A stretch of 64,000 nt of DNA from assembly GCA_963844175.1 (NCBI GenBank), contig CAWJNE010000021.1, forward strand, positions 620,001 to 684,000, given 5' to 3'. A program made the translations under genes and the position numbers. Below are positions 30,830-38,668 of this stretch, piece by piece. The notes below the pieces were generated by a model. The model had not been told where the DNA came from and did no database searches. It saw nothing but the letters and a program-made list of their open reading frames with translations. Numbering within the stretch: the stretch's first letter is position 1; the number at the start of each line of letters is the position of its first letter. Origin of the DNA: JALZMG01 sp963844175 (GTDB taxonomy: Bacteria > Actinomycetota > Acidimicrobiia > Acidimicrobiales > Ilumatobacteraceae).

Positions 30830-32344
30830 ATGGGGGATGGCGGGGATGGCGGCGTCAACGTCGCTCGACTGATCGAAGGCCATGACGGCGCGAGCACGGC
30901 ACTGATCAGTCGCAACCGGTCGATCACGTACGCCGAACTGGAGGACCAGGTGGCGCGGGTGCGCGGTGGGCTGGCCGCGGCGGGGGTCGGCGACGGCGAT
31001 CGCATCGCCCTGATCTGCGGCAATGGCCACCCGTTCGTGATCACCTACTTCGCCGCGCTCGGCCTCGGTGCCGTCGTCGTGCCGTTCAACCCGTCGAGCC
31101 CCTCGCCGGAGGTGTCCCAGCAGCTGCAGGCCGTGAACCCCGTGCTCGCCGTCGTCGACCGCACCGCGACCTCGAGCTGGCGCAACGTCGACCCGGCGGC
31201 CCGCTCCTCCGTGCACACCGTCGTCAGCGTCGACGGCGACGCCGGCGGTGGAGCCATCAGCTTCGAGTCGTTGGCCGAGTCCGAACCGCTGCCCCCGGCC
31301 AACGTCGACCCCGACCACTTGGCCGTACTGATGTTCACCAGCGGCACGGCCGGCGCGGCGAAGGCGGCCATGCTCACGCACGGCAACCTGCTCTCGAACA
31401 TCGAGCAGGCCCGCTCGACGACCAACCGCATCTCGGCCGACGACGTCGTCTACGGGGTGATCCCCGCCTACCACATCTTCGGGCTCAACGTGGTCCTCGG
31501 GCTCAGCCTCTCCGCCGGCGCGTGCGTGGTGCTGGTGCAGCGGTTCGACCCGGCGACCGCCCTCGAATCCATCCGCGCCCGCAAGATCACCGTCGTCCCC
31601 GGCTCACCGAGCGTCTGGGTCGCCTTCTCGCACTTCGACGAGGCCCCGGCGGACGCCCTGGCCGGCGTGAAGCTGGCCCTGTCCGGCGCCGCCAAGCTGC
31701 CGGTGCCGGTGTCCGAGCGGATCCTCGATCGCTTCGGCATCGCCATCGCCGAGGGCTACGGGTTGACCGAGGCCTCGCCGATCGTCACGTCGTCGGCGGG
31801 GCTACCACCACTGTTCGGGTCGGTGGGTCGCGTCCTGTCCGGCATCGAGCTGCGCATCGTCGACGACGACGGCGAGGACGCGCTGGTCGGGGACTCGGGC
31901 GAGATCTGGGTGCGCGGTCCGAACGTCTTCGCCGGCTACCTCGACGACCCCGAGGCGACGGAACGGGTGCTCACGAGCGACGGGTGGTTGCGCACCGGCG
32001 ACATCGCCACCGTCGACGACCGCGGGAACCTCTTCCTCGTCGACCGGGCCAAGGACCTGATCATCGTGTCTGGCTTCAACGTCTACCCGGCCGAGGTCGA
32101 GGACGTGCTCGGCGCCCACCCGGCCGTCGCCGAGGTTGGCGTCATCGGCGTGCCGCACCCGCACACTGGCGAGGCGGTCAAGGCGTTCGTCGTGCTGACG
32201 CCAGGTGCGTCGATCGACGAGGACTCGTTGATCGAACACACCCGGGACCACCTGGCCCGGTACAAGTGCCCGAGCAAGGTGCTGTTCGTCGACGAGCTGC
32301 CGCGCAACGCCAACGGCAAGCTCGTCCGTCGCGATCTGGTCTAA
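30830..32344 (+). CDS. AMP-forming acyl-CoA ligase (fatty-acid type)
   Basis: A 504-residue ANL-superfamily enzyme activating a carboxylic acid to acyl-AMP and acyl-CoA. Motifs in order: LMFTSGTAGAAKAAMLTHGNL (P-loop), YHIFGLN, EGYGLTEASPIV (A5), GEIWVRGPNVFAGYLDDPEATE, GWLRTGDIATVDDRG (A7/A8 with Asp), DRAKDLIIVSGFNVYPAEVEDVL (hinge), and the catalytic Lys in PRNANGKLVRRDL. The substrate is probably a medium or long fatty acid. Its stop codon abuts repeat copy B. Confidence 0.88.
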   Translation: MGDGGDGGVNVARLIEGHDGASTALISRNRSITYAELEDQVARVRGGLAAAGVGDGDRIALICGNGHPFVITYFAALGLGAVVVPFNPSSPSPEVSQQLQAVNPVLAVVDRTATSSWRNVDPAARSSVHTVVSVDGDAGGGAISFESLAESEPLPPANVDPDHLAVLMFTSGTAGAAKAAMLTHGNLLSNIEQARSTTNRISADDVVYGVIPAYHIFGLNVVLGLSLSAGACVVLVQRFDPATALESIRARKITVVPGSPSVWVAFSHFDEAPADALAGVKLALSGAAKLPVPVSERILDRFGIAIAEGYGLTEASPIVTSSAGLPPLFGSVGRVLSGIELRIVDDDGEDALVGDSGEIWVRGPNVFAGYLDDPEATERVLTSDGWLRTGDIATVDDRGNLFLVDRAKDLIIVSGFNVYPAEVEDVLGAHPAVAEVGVIGVPHPHTGEAVKAFVVLTPGASIDEDSLIEHTRDHLARYKCPSKVLFVDELPRNANGKLVRRDLV

Positions 32345-32440
32345 TGGCCTCGCTCGCTCCGAAGACTCCGCTCAACTCGGCTGGGCCGGGCACGGCCGGC
32401 CTGGGGTGTCACGCTCACTGCGTAACGAACGCTCGGGAAC
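32343..32440 (+). repeat. dispersed repeat, copy B
   Basis: Begins ATGGCCTCGCTCGCTCCGA overlapping the TAA stop (TAATGG) of the acyl-CoA ligase gene; core GGGCCGGGCACGGCCGGCC; ends GCGTAACGAACGCTCGGGA. Same orientation relative to the upstream gene as copies A, C, D and F. Confidence 0.78.
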
Positions 32441-32479
32441 TGCTCGGCTGCGTCCGTGGCCGAAGCAACCGCAGCGCCT

Positions 32480-32497
32480 TTGTGAAATCATGCACGA
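32480..32497 (+). promoter_or_regulatory. probable Rex operator upstream of rex
   Basis: TTGTGAAATCATGCACGA matches the Rex-site pattern TTGTGAA-n4-TTCACAA at 7/7 left and 5/7 right positions. It lies 6 nt before the -10 box of rex, where a bound repressor would block transcription. Rex autoregulation of rex-hemACD is known in Streptomyces. Confidence 0.7.
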
Positions 32498-32503
32498 GCG
32501 GCG

Positions 32504-32509
32504 TAACGT
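32504..32509 (+). promoter_or_regulatory. leaderless-type -10 box for rex
   Basis: TAACGT, 9 nt before ATG 32519 and just downstream of the Rex operator. Confidence 0.5.
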
Positions 32510-32518
32510 GATCGGTCG

Positions 32519-33220
32519 ATGGCCACGACGAGTCGCGGGCGGCGCATCCCTGAGGCGACGGTTGCCCGGCTGCCGGTGTACCTGCGGATCCTCATGGAGC
32601 AGGCCGACCTCGGGACCGTCAACCTGTCCTCGGAGGAGCTGGCCGACTTCGCCGGCGTCAACGCGGCGAAGGTGCGCAAGGACCTCAGCTACCTCGGCAC
32701 GTACGGCGTGCGCGGCGTGGGCTACGAGGTCGGCTACCTGATCTACCAGGTCCGCCGCGAGCTCGGCCTGACGCACGACTGGCCCGTCGTGATCGTCGGA
32801 GCCGGCAACCTCGGGCAGGCCCTCGCCGGCTACGGCGGCTTCGGCCAGCGCGGGTTCCCGGTCGCCGGGATCGTCGACGTCGACCCCGAGAAGGTCGGCA
32901 CCATGATCAACGGGCAGGCCGTGCGTCGACTGGAGGACCTGCCGGCGATCGTCAAGGGGGCGAAGGTGTCGATCGGGGTCGTCGCCACGCCCGCCGCCGC
33001 CGCCCAGGACGCCGCCGACCGGCTGGTCGCCGCCGGCGTCACGAGCATCCTGAACTTCGCCCCCACGGTCCTCACCGTCCCGCACAGCGTCACGGTGCGC
33101 AAGGTCGACCTGGCCGTCGAGCTGCAGATCCTCGGGTACTACGAGCAGCGGCGCAGCAACCTCCTGGGGGCCTCGTTGGCCGCCGTACCGACCGGTTCGC
33201 ACCGGGGTGCGACTGCGTAG
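32519..33220 (+). CDS. rex: redox-sensing transcriptional repressor Rex
   Basis: A 233-residue repressor sensing the NADH/NAD+ ratio. The N-terminal winged helix reads IPEATVARLPVYLRILMEQ, then SSEELADFAGVNAAKVRKDLSYLGTYGVRGVGYEV; the C-terminal Rossmann domain has VVIVGAGNLGQALAGYGGFGQRGFPVAGIVDVD, TPAAAAQDAADRLVAAGVTSILNFAP, and a C-terminal swap helix. A Rex-like operator lies in its own promoter. It heads rex-hemA-hemC-hemD; hemA starts 14 nt later. Low NADH would repress haem/respiratory genes, as in Streptomyces. Confidence 0.94.
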   Translation: MATTSRGRRIPEATVARLPVYLRILMEQADLGTVNLSSEELADFAGVNAAKVRKDLSYLGTYGVRGVGYEVGYLIYQVRRELGLTHDWPVVIVGAGNLGQALAGYGGFGQRGFPVAGIVDVDPEKVGTMINGQAVRRLEDLPAIVKGAKVSIGVVATPAAAAQDAADRLVAAGVTSILNFAPTVLTVPHSVTVRKVDLAVELQILGYYEQRRSNLLGASLAAVPTGSHRGATA

Positions 33221-33233
33221 GCTGGCCCCCGGC

Positions 33234-34490
33234 ATGTCAGTCGTCGTCATCGGTGTCAACCACCGCAGCGGCCCGTTGTCGGTGCTCGAGCGCCTTGCCG
33301 TCGCGCCCGATGCCGTCGGCAAGGCCGTGGTCGGGCTCTCGTCGCGCGACAACCTGCGCGAGGTCGCCGTGCTCAGCACGTGCAACCGGATCGAGGTCTA
33401 CGCCGTCGCCGAGCGCTTCCACGGCGCCTACGCCGACATCCGTGACTTCCTCTGCGAGCTCGGGTCGCTGGCCGCCGACGAGCTGCACCCGTACCTCTAC
33501 AGCCAGCACGACGACGCCGCCGCCCGGCACCTGTTCGAGGTGGCCGCCGGACTCGACTCGGCGGTGCTCGGCGAGAGCGAGATCCTCGGCCAGGTGCGCA
33601 CGGCCTGGCAGGTCGGTCGCACCAACGGCGGTGTCCGCACCACCCTCGACCTGCTGTTCCGCCAGGCGCTGCGGGTCGGCAAGCGGGCGCGGGCCGAGAC
33701 GGCGATCGGCCGGGGCACGGCGTCGATCAGCCACGCTGCGGTCGAGATGGTCGACGACCGGTTGGGCACCCTGCACGGTCGCCGGGTGCTCGTCGTCGGT
33801 GCCGGGGAGATGGGTGTCGGAGTCGCCACCGCCCTCGGCCGCGCCGGGGCCGGATCCATCGTCGTCTGCAACCGCACGGTGGCGCGCGGGGCGGCGCTGG
33901 CCGAGCAGGTCGGCGGCACGGCGATCGGCCTCGACCACCTGCGCGACGCGCTGGCCGCCGCCGACGTCGTCCTCGCCTGCACCGCGTCGGGCGAGAGCGT
34001 GGTGACGCTCGACGACGTGCAGGCCGCACGGGCCGGCGGCGGGCCCTTGCTCGTCGTCGACATCGCCGTCCCCCGGGCCGTGGCCCGCTCGGTCGGCGGG
34101 TTGGACGACGTCACCGTGCTCGACCTCGACGACCTGCGCGACTGGGCCGACCGTGGGTTGGCGCTGCGGGCCGGCGAGACGGAGCGGGTGCGGGAGATCG
34201 TCGCCGAGGAGCTCGAACGCTTCTCGATGGAGCTCACGGCGCGCCAGGCGGCGCCGTTGGTCGCCGCCCTCCACGCCAAGGCGGAGGAGCTGCGGTCGAG
34301 CGAGCTCGATCGGTTCGACGGTCGTCTGAGCGCACTCGACGACAGCCAGCGGGAAGTGGTCGACGCCCTGACCCGCACCATCGTCGCCAAGCTGCTGCAC
34401 GGCCCGTCCGTGCGGCTGCGCCACGAGGCCGGCACGCCGCAGGGCGAGCGCAACGCGGCCGCCGTGAGCGACCTGTTCGACCTCGGCTGA
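33234..34490 (+). CDS. hemA: glutamyl-tRNA reductase
   Basis: A 418-residue enzyme making glutamate-1-semialdehyde from Glu-tRNA, the first step of C5 haem synthesis. Catalytic Cys lies in VLSTCNRIEVYAV; LFEVAAGLDSAVLGESEILGQV is the tRNA/haem-control region; the NADPH domain has RVLVVGAGEMGVGVATALGRAG, and the dimer helix is at the C-terminus. ATG 33234 (MSVVVIGVNHRSGPLS) is the canonical start, 14 nt after rex; an in-frame GTG at 33207 lies inside rex and is rejected. Confidence 0.94.
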   Translation: MSVVVIGVNHRSGPLSVLERLAVAPDAVGKAVVGLSSRDNLREVAVLSTCNRIEVYAVAERFHGAYADIRDFLCELGSLAADELHPYLYSQHDDAAARHLFEVAAGLDSAVLGESEILGQVRTAWQVGRTNGGVRTTLDLLFRQALRVGKRARAETAIGRGTASISHAAVEMVDDRLGTLHGRRVLVVGAGEMGVGVATALGRAGAGSIVVCNRTVARGAALAEQVGGTAIGLDHLRDALAAADVVLACTASGESVVTLDDVQAARAGGGPLLVVDIAVPRAVARSVGGLDDVTVLDLDDLRDWADRGLALRAGETERVREIVAEELERFSMELTARQAAPLVAALHAKAEELRSSELDRFDGRLSALDDSQREVVDALTRTIVAKLLHGPSVRLRHEAGTPQGERNAAAVSDLFDLG

Positions 34491-34503
34491 CGCCGCGCCG
34501 CCC

Positions 34504-35379
34504 GTGCCGACGGTCCGGTTGGCCACCCGGGGCTCGCCCCAGGCTCGCACCCAGGCCGAGGCCGTCGCCGAGGAGCTGCGGGCGGTGGCGGCGTACGACG
34601 TCGAGCTGGTGCTCGTCGAGACGACCGGCGACCGGCGCCAGGACGTGCCGCTGCACGTCATCGGCGGGCAGGGCGTGTTCGTCAAGGAGGTGCAGCAGGC
34701 CGTGCTCGACGGACTCGCCGACGTCGCCGTGCACTCGGCCAAGGACCTGCCGTCGCTGCCGCACCCCGGCCTCGTCATCGCCGCCTTCACACGCCGGCGC
34801 GATGCGGCCGACGGGTTGATCGGCCGGGCGCTGTCCGAGCTGGCGCCCGGCGCGCCGGTGGCCACCGGCTCCGTGCGGCGGCGGGCGCAGCTGCGGGCGG
34901 CGCGCCCCGATCTCCACTTCTTGGAGCTGCGCGGCAACATCGCCACCCGGCTGGCCAAGGTGCCGGAGGACGGGTCGATCGTGATGGCCGTCGCCGCGCT
35001 GCAGATCCTCGGGATGGAGCAGCGGGTCCGTGAGCGGCTCGACCCGGAGCGGTTCGTGCCCGCCGTCGGCCAGGGCTGCGTGGCCCTCGAGGTGCGGCGC
35101 GACGACCCGGACACCACCGAGCTGCTGGCGGGCGTCGACGACGCTGCGTCCCGCCACGCCGTCACCGTCGAGCGCAGCTACCTGGCCGAGCTCGGCACGG
35201 GGTGCTCGCTGCCCCTCGGCGCCCACGTCGTGGGCGGCCGCCTGCACGCCTTCCTCGCCTCGGGCGATCGCGACGGCGCCGGCACGTTCGTCGAGGCCGT
35301 CGCGCTCGGCGGCGATGACGGCGACCACGACGTCGCCGCAGCCTTGGCCCGTCGTGCCAAGTCGGCGGTCGGCTGGTGA
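34504..35379 (+). CDS. hemC: porphobilinogen deaminase
   Basis: A 291-residue hydroxymethylbilane synthase. VRLATRGSPQARTQAEAVAEEL, DVAVHSAKDLPS, VATGSVRRRAQL, LRGNIATRLAKV and the cofactor-binding Cys in AELGTGCSLPLGAHV are all present. It starts at GTG 34504, 13 nt after hemA. The stop overlaps the hemD start (GTGA), which couples the two. Confidence 0.94.
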   Translation: MPTVRLATRGSPQARTQAEAVAEELRAVAAYDVELVLVETTGDRRQDVPLHVIGGQGVFVKEVQQAVLDGLADVAVHSAKDLPSLPHPGLVIAAFTRRRDAADGLIGRALSELAPGAPVATGSVRRRAQLRAARPDLHFLELRGNIATRLAKVPEDGSIVMAVAALQILGMEQRVRERLDPERFVPAVGQGCVALEVRRDDPDTTELLAGVDDAASRHAVTVERSYLAELGTGCSLPLGAHVVGGRLHAFLASGDRDGAGTFVEAVALGGDDGDHDVAAALARRAKSAVGW

Positions 35380-36116
35380 CGGCGGCGGCGGTGCTGCGCG
35401 GGCGAACCGTCGCCATCACGAGACCCGAGCCGGGAGAGCTGGGCGCCCAGTTGGCGGCGCTCGGCGCCAAGGTGATCCACGTCCCGCTGATCGCCACGCT
35501 GGAGGCGCCGGACGGCGGGGCTGGGCTCGCCGCCGCGCTGGCGCGCCTGGCGCAGTTCGACTGGCTGATCGTCACGTCGGCCAACGGCGCCCGGGCGGTC
35601 GGTGCCGCGGCGGGTGAGGTGCCGGCGGTGCGACTGGCTGCGGTCGGTCCGGCGACGGCGGCGGTGCTGGCGGAGTCGGCCGGCCGACCAGTGGACCTCG
35701 TGCCGGTCGTGGCGCGTGCCGAAGGGCTGCTGCAGGAGCTCCCGCAGGGCCCGGCGCGCGTGCTGCTGGCCCAGGCCGACCAGGCGCGGCCCGTGCTCGC
35801 CGCCGGGTTGGTCGCCGCCGGCCACGACGTCGAGGTCGTCGTCGCCTATCGGACGGTCGAGCGGCCGCCGTCGGACGCCGAGACGGTCGAGCTGGCGGCG
35901 GCCGACGCCGTGGTGCTGGCCAGCGGCTCCGCCGCTCGCACCTACGCCGCCGCCGTCGGCACACGAGCGGGGACTGCGCCCCAGGTCGTGGTGTGCATCG
36001 GCCCCGTCACGGCCGAGGCCGCCCGAGCCGCCGGCGTCGAGGTCGACCACGTCGCCGACCACCCCGACCCCACCACCCTCACCACCCTGCTCACCACCGC
36101 CCTCGTCGCCCCGTAA
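35376..36116 (+). CDS. hemD: uroporphyrinogen-III synthase
   Basis: A 246-residue two-lobed protein that closes and inverts ring D of hydroxymethylbilane. The family is divergent, but GRTVAITRPEPGELGAQLAALGAKVIHVPLI, FDWLIVTSANGARAVG, RLAAVGPATAAVLAE, and the closing VVCIGPVTAEAARAAGVEVDHVADHPDPTTL are typical. Translationally coupled to hemC. A nested palindrome follows its stop, and hemB then has its own -10 box, so part of the transcript may end here. Confidence 0.88.
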   Translation: MTAAAVLRGRTVAITRPEPGELGAQLAALGAKVIHVPLIATLEAPDGGAGLAAALARLAQFDWLIVTSANGARAVGAAAGEVPAVRLAAVGPATAAVLAESAGRPVDLVPVVARAEGLLQELPQGPARVLLAQADQARPVLAAGLVAAGHDVEVVVAYRTVERPPSDAETVELAAADAVVLASGSAARTYAAAVGTRAGTAPQVVVCIGPVTAEAARAAGVEVDHVADHPDPTTLTTLLTTALVAP

Positions 36117-36118
36117 TC

Positions 36119-36174
36119 GGTTCTCAAGCGTTTTCAGGGGTCAAAGATGACCCCGGATCCTCAGGAGAACCGGT
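36119..36174. repeat. nested palindromic element, copy 2
   Basis: GGTTCTC at the left pairs with GAGAACC at the right; inside, GGGGTCA-AAGA-TGACCCC forms a second stem, with TTTTCA and GGATCCTCAG between. It shares the left 24 of about 26 bases with the copy at 14804-14860. Position after hemD suggests a terminator, but no T-run follows. Confidence 0.65.
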
Positions 36175-36181
36175 GTCGGCG

Positions 36182-36187
36182 TAGCCT
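36182..36187 (+). promoter_or_regulatory. leaderless-type -10 box for hemB
   Basis: TAGCCT, 7 nt before GTG 36195; indicates a promoter separate from rex-hemACD. Confidence 0.55.
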
Positions 36188-36194
36188 CGGCGCG

Positions 36195-37190
36195 GTGGGT
36201 GCGCCGTTCCCGATCGGCCGGCCGCGCCGGCTGCGGCGGACGGCTGCGCTGCGCGAGCTCGTCGCCGAGACCACGGTGCGCACGAGCGACCTGATCGCCC
36301 CGCTGTTCGTGCGCGAGGGCATCGCCGACCCGCAGCCGATCACCTCGCTGCCCGGCGTCGTGCAGCACACCCGCGAGAGCGTCCGCAAGGAGGTCGTCGA
36401 GCTCGCTCAGCTCGGGGTGCGCGCCGTCGTGCTGTTCGGCGTGCCGGCCACCAAGGACGCCACCGGCAGCGGTGCCCACGACCCCGGCGGCATCGTGCAA
36501 CTGGCGCTGGCCGACCTGCGGGCCGACGTTGGGGACGACGTGGTGCTGATCGCCGACCTCTGCGTCGACGAGTACACCGACCACGGACACTGCGGCGTGC
36601 TCGGGCCCGACGGCGACGTCGACAACGACGCCACGCTCGAGGTCTACGGCCGGGCCGCGCTGGCCCAGGCAACGGCCGGCGCGCACGTCGTCGCGCCGAG
36701 CGGGATGATGGACGGCCAGGTCGGCCACCTGCGGGCGACGCTGGACGGCGCCGGCTTCGACGGCGTCGCGATCCTCGCCTACTCGGCCAAGTACGCCAGC
36801 GGTCTGTACGGGCCGTTCCGTGACGCCGTCGACGTCTCGATCGTCGGCGGCGGGGACCGCAAGGGGTACCAGCAGGACTGGCGCAACGCCCGCGAGGCGC
36901 AGCGGGAGATCGCCGCCGACGTCGCCGAAGGTGCCGACATGGTGATGGTCAAGCCGGCGCTGGCCTACCTCGATGTCATTGCCGAAGCGCGACGGACGGT
37001 CGACGTGCCGATCGCCGCCTACCACGTCAGCGGCGAGTACGCCATGATCCAGGCGGCCGCTGCCAACGGGTGGATCGACGGGGACGCGGTGGCGCTCGAG
37101 CACCTCACGGCGATCAAGCGGGCCGGCGCCGACGTGATCCTCACGTACTTCGCCCGGTGGTTCGCCGAGGGCCCCGGCCGGCATGGCTGA
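36195..37190 (+). CDS. hemB: delta-aminolevulinic acid dehydratase
   Basis: A 331-residue porphobilinogen synthase. DLIAPLFVREGIADPQPI, the metal region LIADLCVDEYTDHGHCGVL (two Cys and one Asp), SGMMDGQVGHLRATLDGAGF, AYSAKYASGLYGPFRDAV with the first Schiff-base Lys, and DMVMVKPALAYLDVI with the second. GTG 36195 was chosen because a TAGCCT box is 7 nt upstream; a longer frame runs into the palindromic element. The end overlaps hemL by 8 nt. Confidence 0.94.
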   Translation: MGAPFPIGRPRRLRRTAALRELVAETTVRTSDLIAPLFVREGIADPQPITSLPGVVQHTRESVRKEVVELAQLGVRAVVLFGVPATKDATGSGAHDPGGIVQLALADLRADVGDDVVLIADLCVDEYTDHGHCGVLGPDGDVDNDATLEVYGRAALAQATAGAHVVAPSGMMDGQVGHLRATLDGAGFDGVAILAYSAKYASGLYGPFRDAVDVSIVGGGDRKGYQQDWRNAREAQREIAADVAEGADMVMVKPALAYLDVIAEARRTVDVPIAAYHVSGEYAMIQAAAANGWIDGDAVALEHLTAIKRAGADVILTYFARWFAEGPGRHG

Positions 37191-38562
37191 ACCCGTTACG
37201 GCGCCGACCACCCGGACCCGCATCCCCTACTGCGACGCCGAGCGCTGCCCGGCCGCCGGCTGCGATCCGGTGGTCTGCCGCGGCGCCGGGCTGCCGTCGA
37301 ACGACACGCTGTTCCGCCGGTCCGAGACGGTCATCCCCGGCGGCGTCAACTCCTCGATCCGCGCCTTCCGCGCCGTCGGCGGCCGCCCGTACCTCGTCGC
37401 TCGCGCCAACGGTGCCCACGTCTGGGACGTCGAAGGCCGCCGCTACATCGACCTCGTGCAGAGCTACGGGGCCGTGATCCTCGGCCATGCCCACCCCGCC
37501 GTGACCGCTGCACTGGCCGCCGCGGCGCCCGACGGCACGTCGTACGGCGCCCCGACACCACGCGAGATGAAGCTCGCCGAGGAGATCGCCGGCCGGGTGC
37601 CGAGCTGCGAGCAGGTCCGTCTGATGAGCTCCGGCACGGAGGCGACGAGCACGGCCGTTCGGCTGGCCCGGGGGTTCACCGGGCGTGACCGGATCGTGTC
37701 GTTCCACGGCAACTTCCACGGCGCCACCGACGCCCTGCTCGCCGCCGGCGGCAGCGGCGTGGCCACCCTCGGCCTGCCCGGCACCGCCGGTGTGCCGGCC
37801 GGGGCCGTCGCCGAGACCCTGGTCGTGCCGTACAACCGGGTGCCCGAGCTGGACGACCGGGTCGCCGCGGTGATCGTCGAGCCGGTCGCCGCCAACATGG
37901 GCGTGGTGGCGCCGGCCGCCGGCTTCCTCGAGGGGCTGCGGGCCGCTTGCGATGGCGCCGGCGCGCTGCTCGTGTTCGACGAGGTGATCACCGGGTTCCG
38001 ACTCGACGACGGCGGGGCGCAAGCGAAGTACGACGTCACGCCCGACCTGACCACGTTCGGCAAGGTGATCGGGGGCGGGTTGCCGATCGGCGCCGTCGGC
38101 GGCCGCCGCGAGGTGATGGAGATGCTGTCGCCGCTCGGGCCCGTCTTCCACGCCGGGACCCTGTCGGGCAACCCGCTGGCGACGGCCGCCGGGCTGGCCG
38201 CGCTCGGACAGCTCGACGGCGACGTGTACATGGAGCTGTCGGCGCGCGCCCGCCACCTCGCCGCGCTGCTCCACGAGGCGTGTGCCGGCGCCGGGTTCCC
38301 GGCTCGGTTCCCGGTCGTCGGGACGCTGCTGGGGATGGTCTGCGGCGACGTGCCGGCGCCCGTCGACTTCGACTCCGCCCGCCGGACGGACGTCGACGCC
38401 TACGGGCGGTTCTTCCACGCCATGCTCGCCGAGGGCGTGGCGATGGCACCCGGCGCCTACGAGGCGATCTTCGTCGGCCTCGCCCACACGGACGAGGTGC
38501 TCGACCAGATCGGTGCCGCCGCCACCCGCGCCGCTGCGGCCGCCGTCACCGCCACCCCCTGA
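37183..38562 (+). CDS. hemL: glutamate-1-semialdehyde aminotransferase with four-Cys N-terminal extension
   Basis: A 459-residue PLP enzyme converting glutamate-1-semialdehyde to 5-aminolevulinate. The normal start of the fold is SNDTLFRRSETVIPGGVNSSIRAFRAVGG; the PLP Lys is in TFGKVIGGGLPIG; FDEVITGFRL and FHAGTLSGNPLA are family motifs. About 38 extra residues precede it and hold C17, C22, C27 and C32, spaced x4 each, like a small metal or cluster site. ATG 37183 overlaps hemB, so this extension belongs to the same reading frame with coupled translation. Confidence 0.9.
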   Translation: MAEPVTAPTTRTRIPYCDAERCPAAGCDPVVCRGAGLPSNDTLFRRSETVIPGGVNSSIRAFRAVGGRPYLVARANGAHVWDVEGRRYIDLVQSYGAVILGHAHPAVTAALAAAAPDGTSYGAPTPREMKLAEEIAGRVPSCEQVRLMSSGTEATSTAVRLARGFTGRDRIVSFHGNFHGATDALLAAGGSGVATLGLPGTAGVPAGAVAETLVVPYNRVPELDDRVAAVIVEPVAANMGVVAPAAGFLEGLRAACDGAGALLVFDEVITGFRLDDGGAQAKYDVTPDLTTFGKVIGGGLPIGAVGGRREVMEMLSPLGPVFHAGTLSGNPLATAAGLAALGQLDGDVYMELSARARHLAALLHEACAGAGFPARFPVVGTLLGMVCGDVPAPVDFDSARRTDVDAYGRFFHAMLAEGVAMAPGAYEAIFVGLAHTDEVLDQIGAAATRAAAAAVTATP

Positions 38563-38573
38563 GCCCGTTCTGG

Positions 38574-38609
38574 ACCGACGTTGGTGTCAGCGGTGACGCC
38601 AACGTCGGT
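38574..38609. terminator. long hairpin after hemL
   Basis: ACCGACGTTGGTGTCA-GCGG-TGACGCCAACGTCGGT: a 16-bp stem with one T-G mismatch and a 4-nt loop, 12 nt after the hemL stop. Probably ends the haem transcript despite no T-run. Confidence 0.65.
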
Positions 38610-38654
38610 ACGGAGCGAGGTTGGGGGTGCCGGATCTCGGCATTGGGGCGTCGG

Positions 38655-38660
38655 TATCGT
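38655..38660 (+). promoter_or_regulatory. leaderless-type -10 box for the gene at 38669
   Basis: TATCGT, 8 nt before ATG 38669; decides this start over the in-frame GTG at 38621. Confidence 0.5.
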
Positions 38661-38668
38661 CGCGCGAC

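Noticed and set aside
33218..33223. TAGGCT as a leaderless promoter for hemA
   Set aside because: The spacer to ATG 33234 is 10 nt and it overlaps the rex stop; hemA is more simply explained as part of the rex operon.
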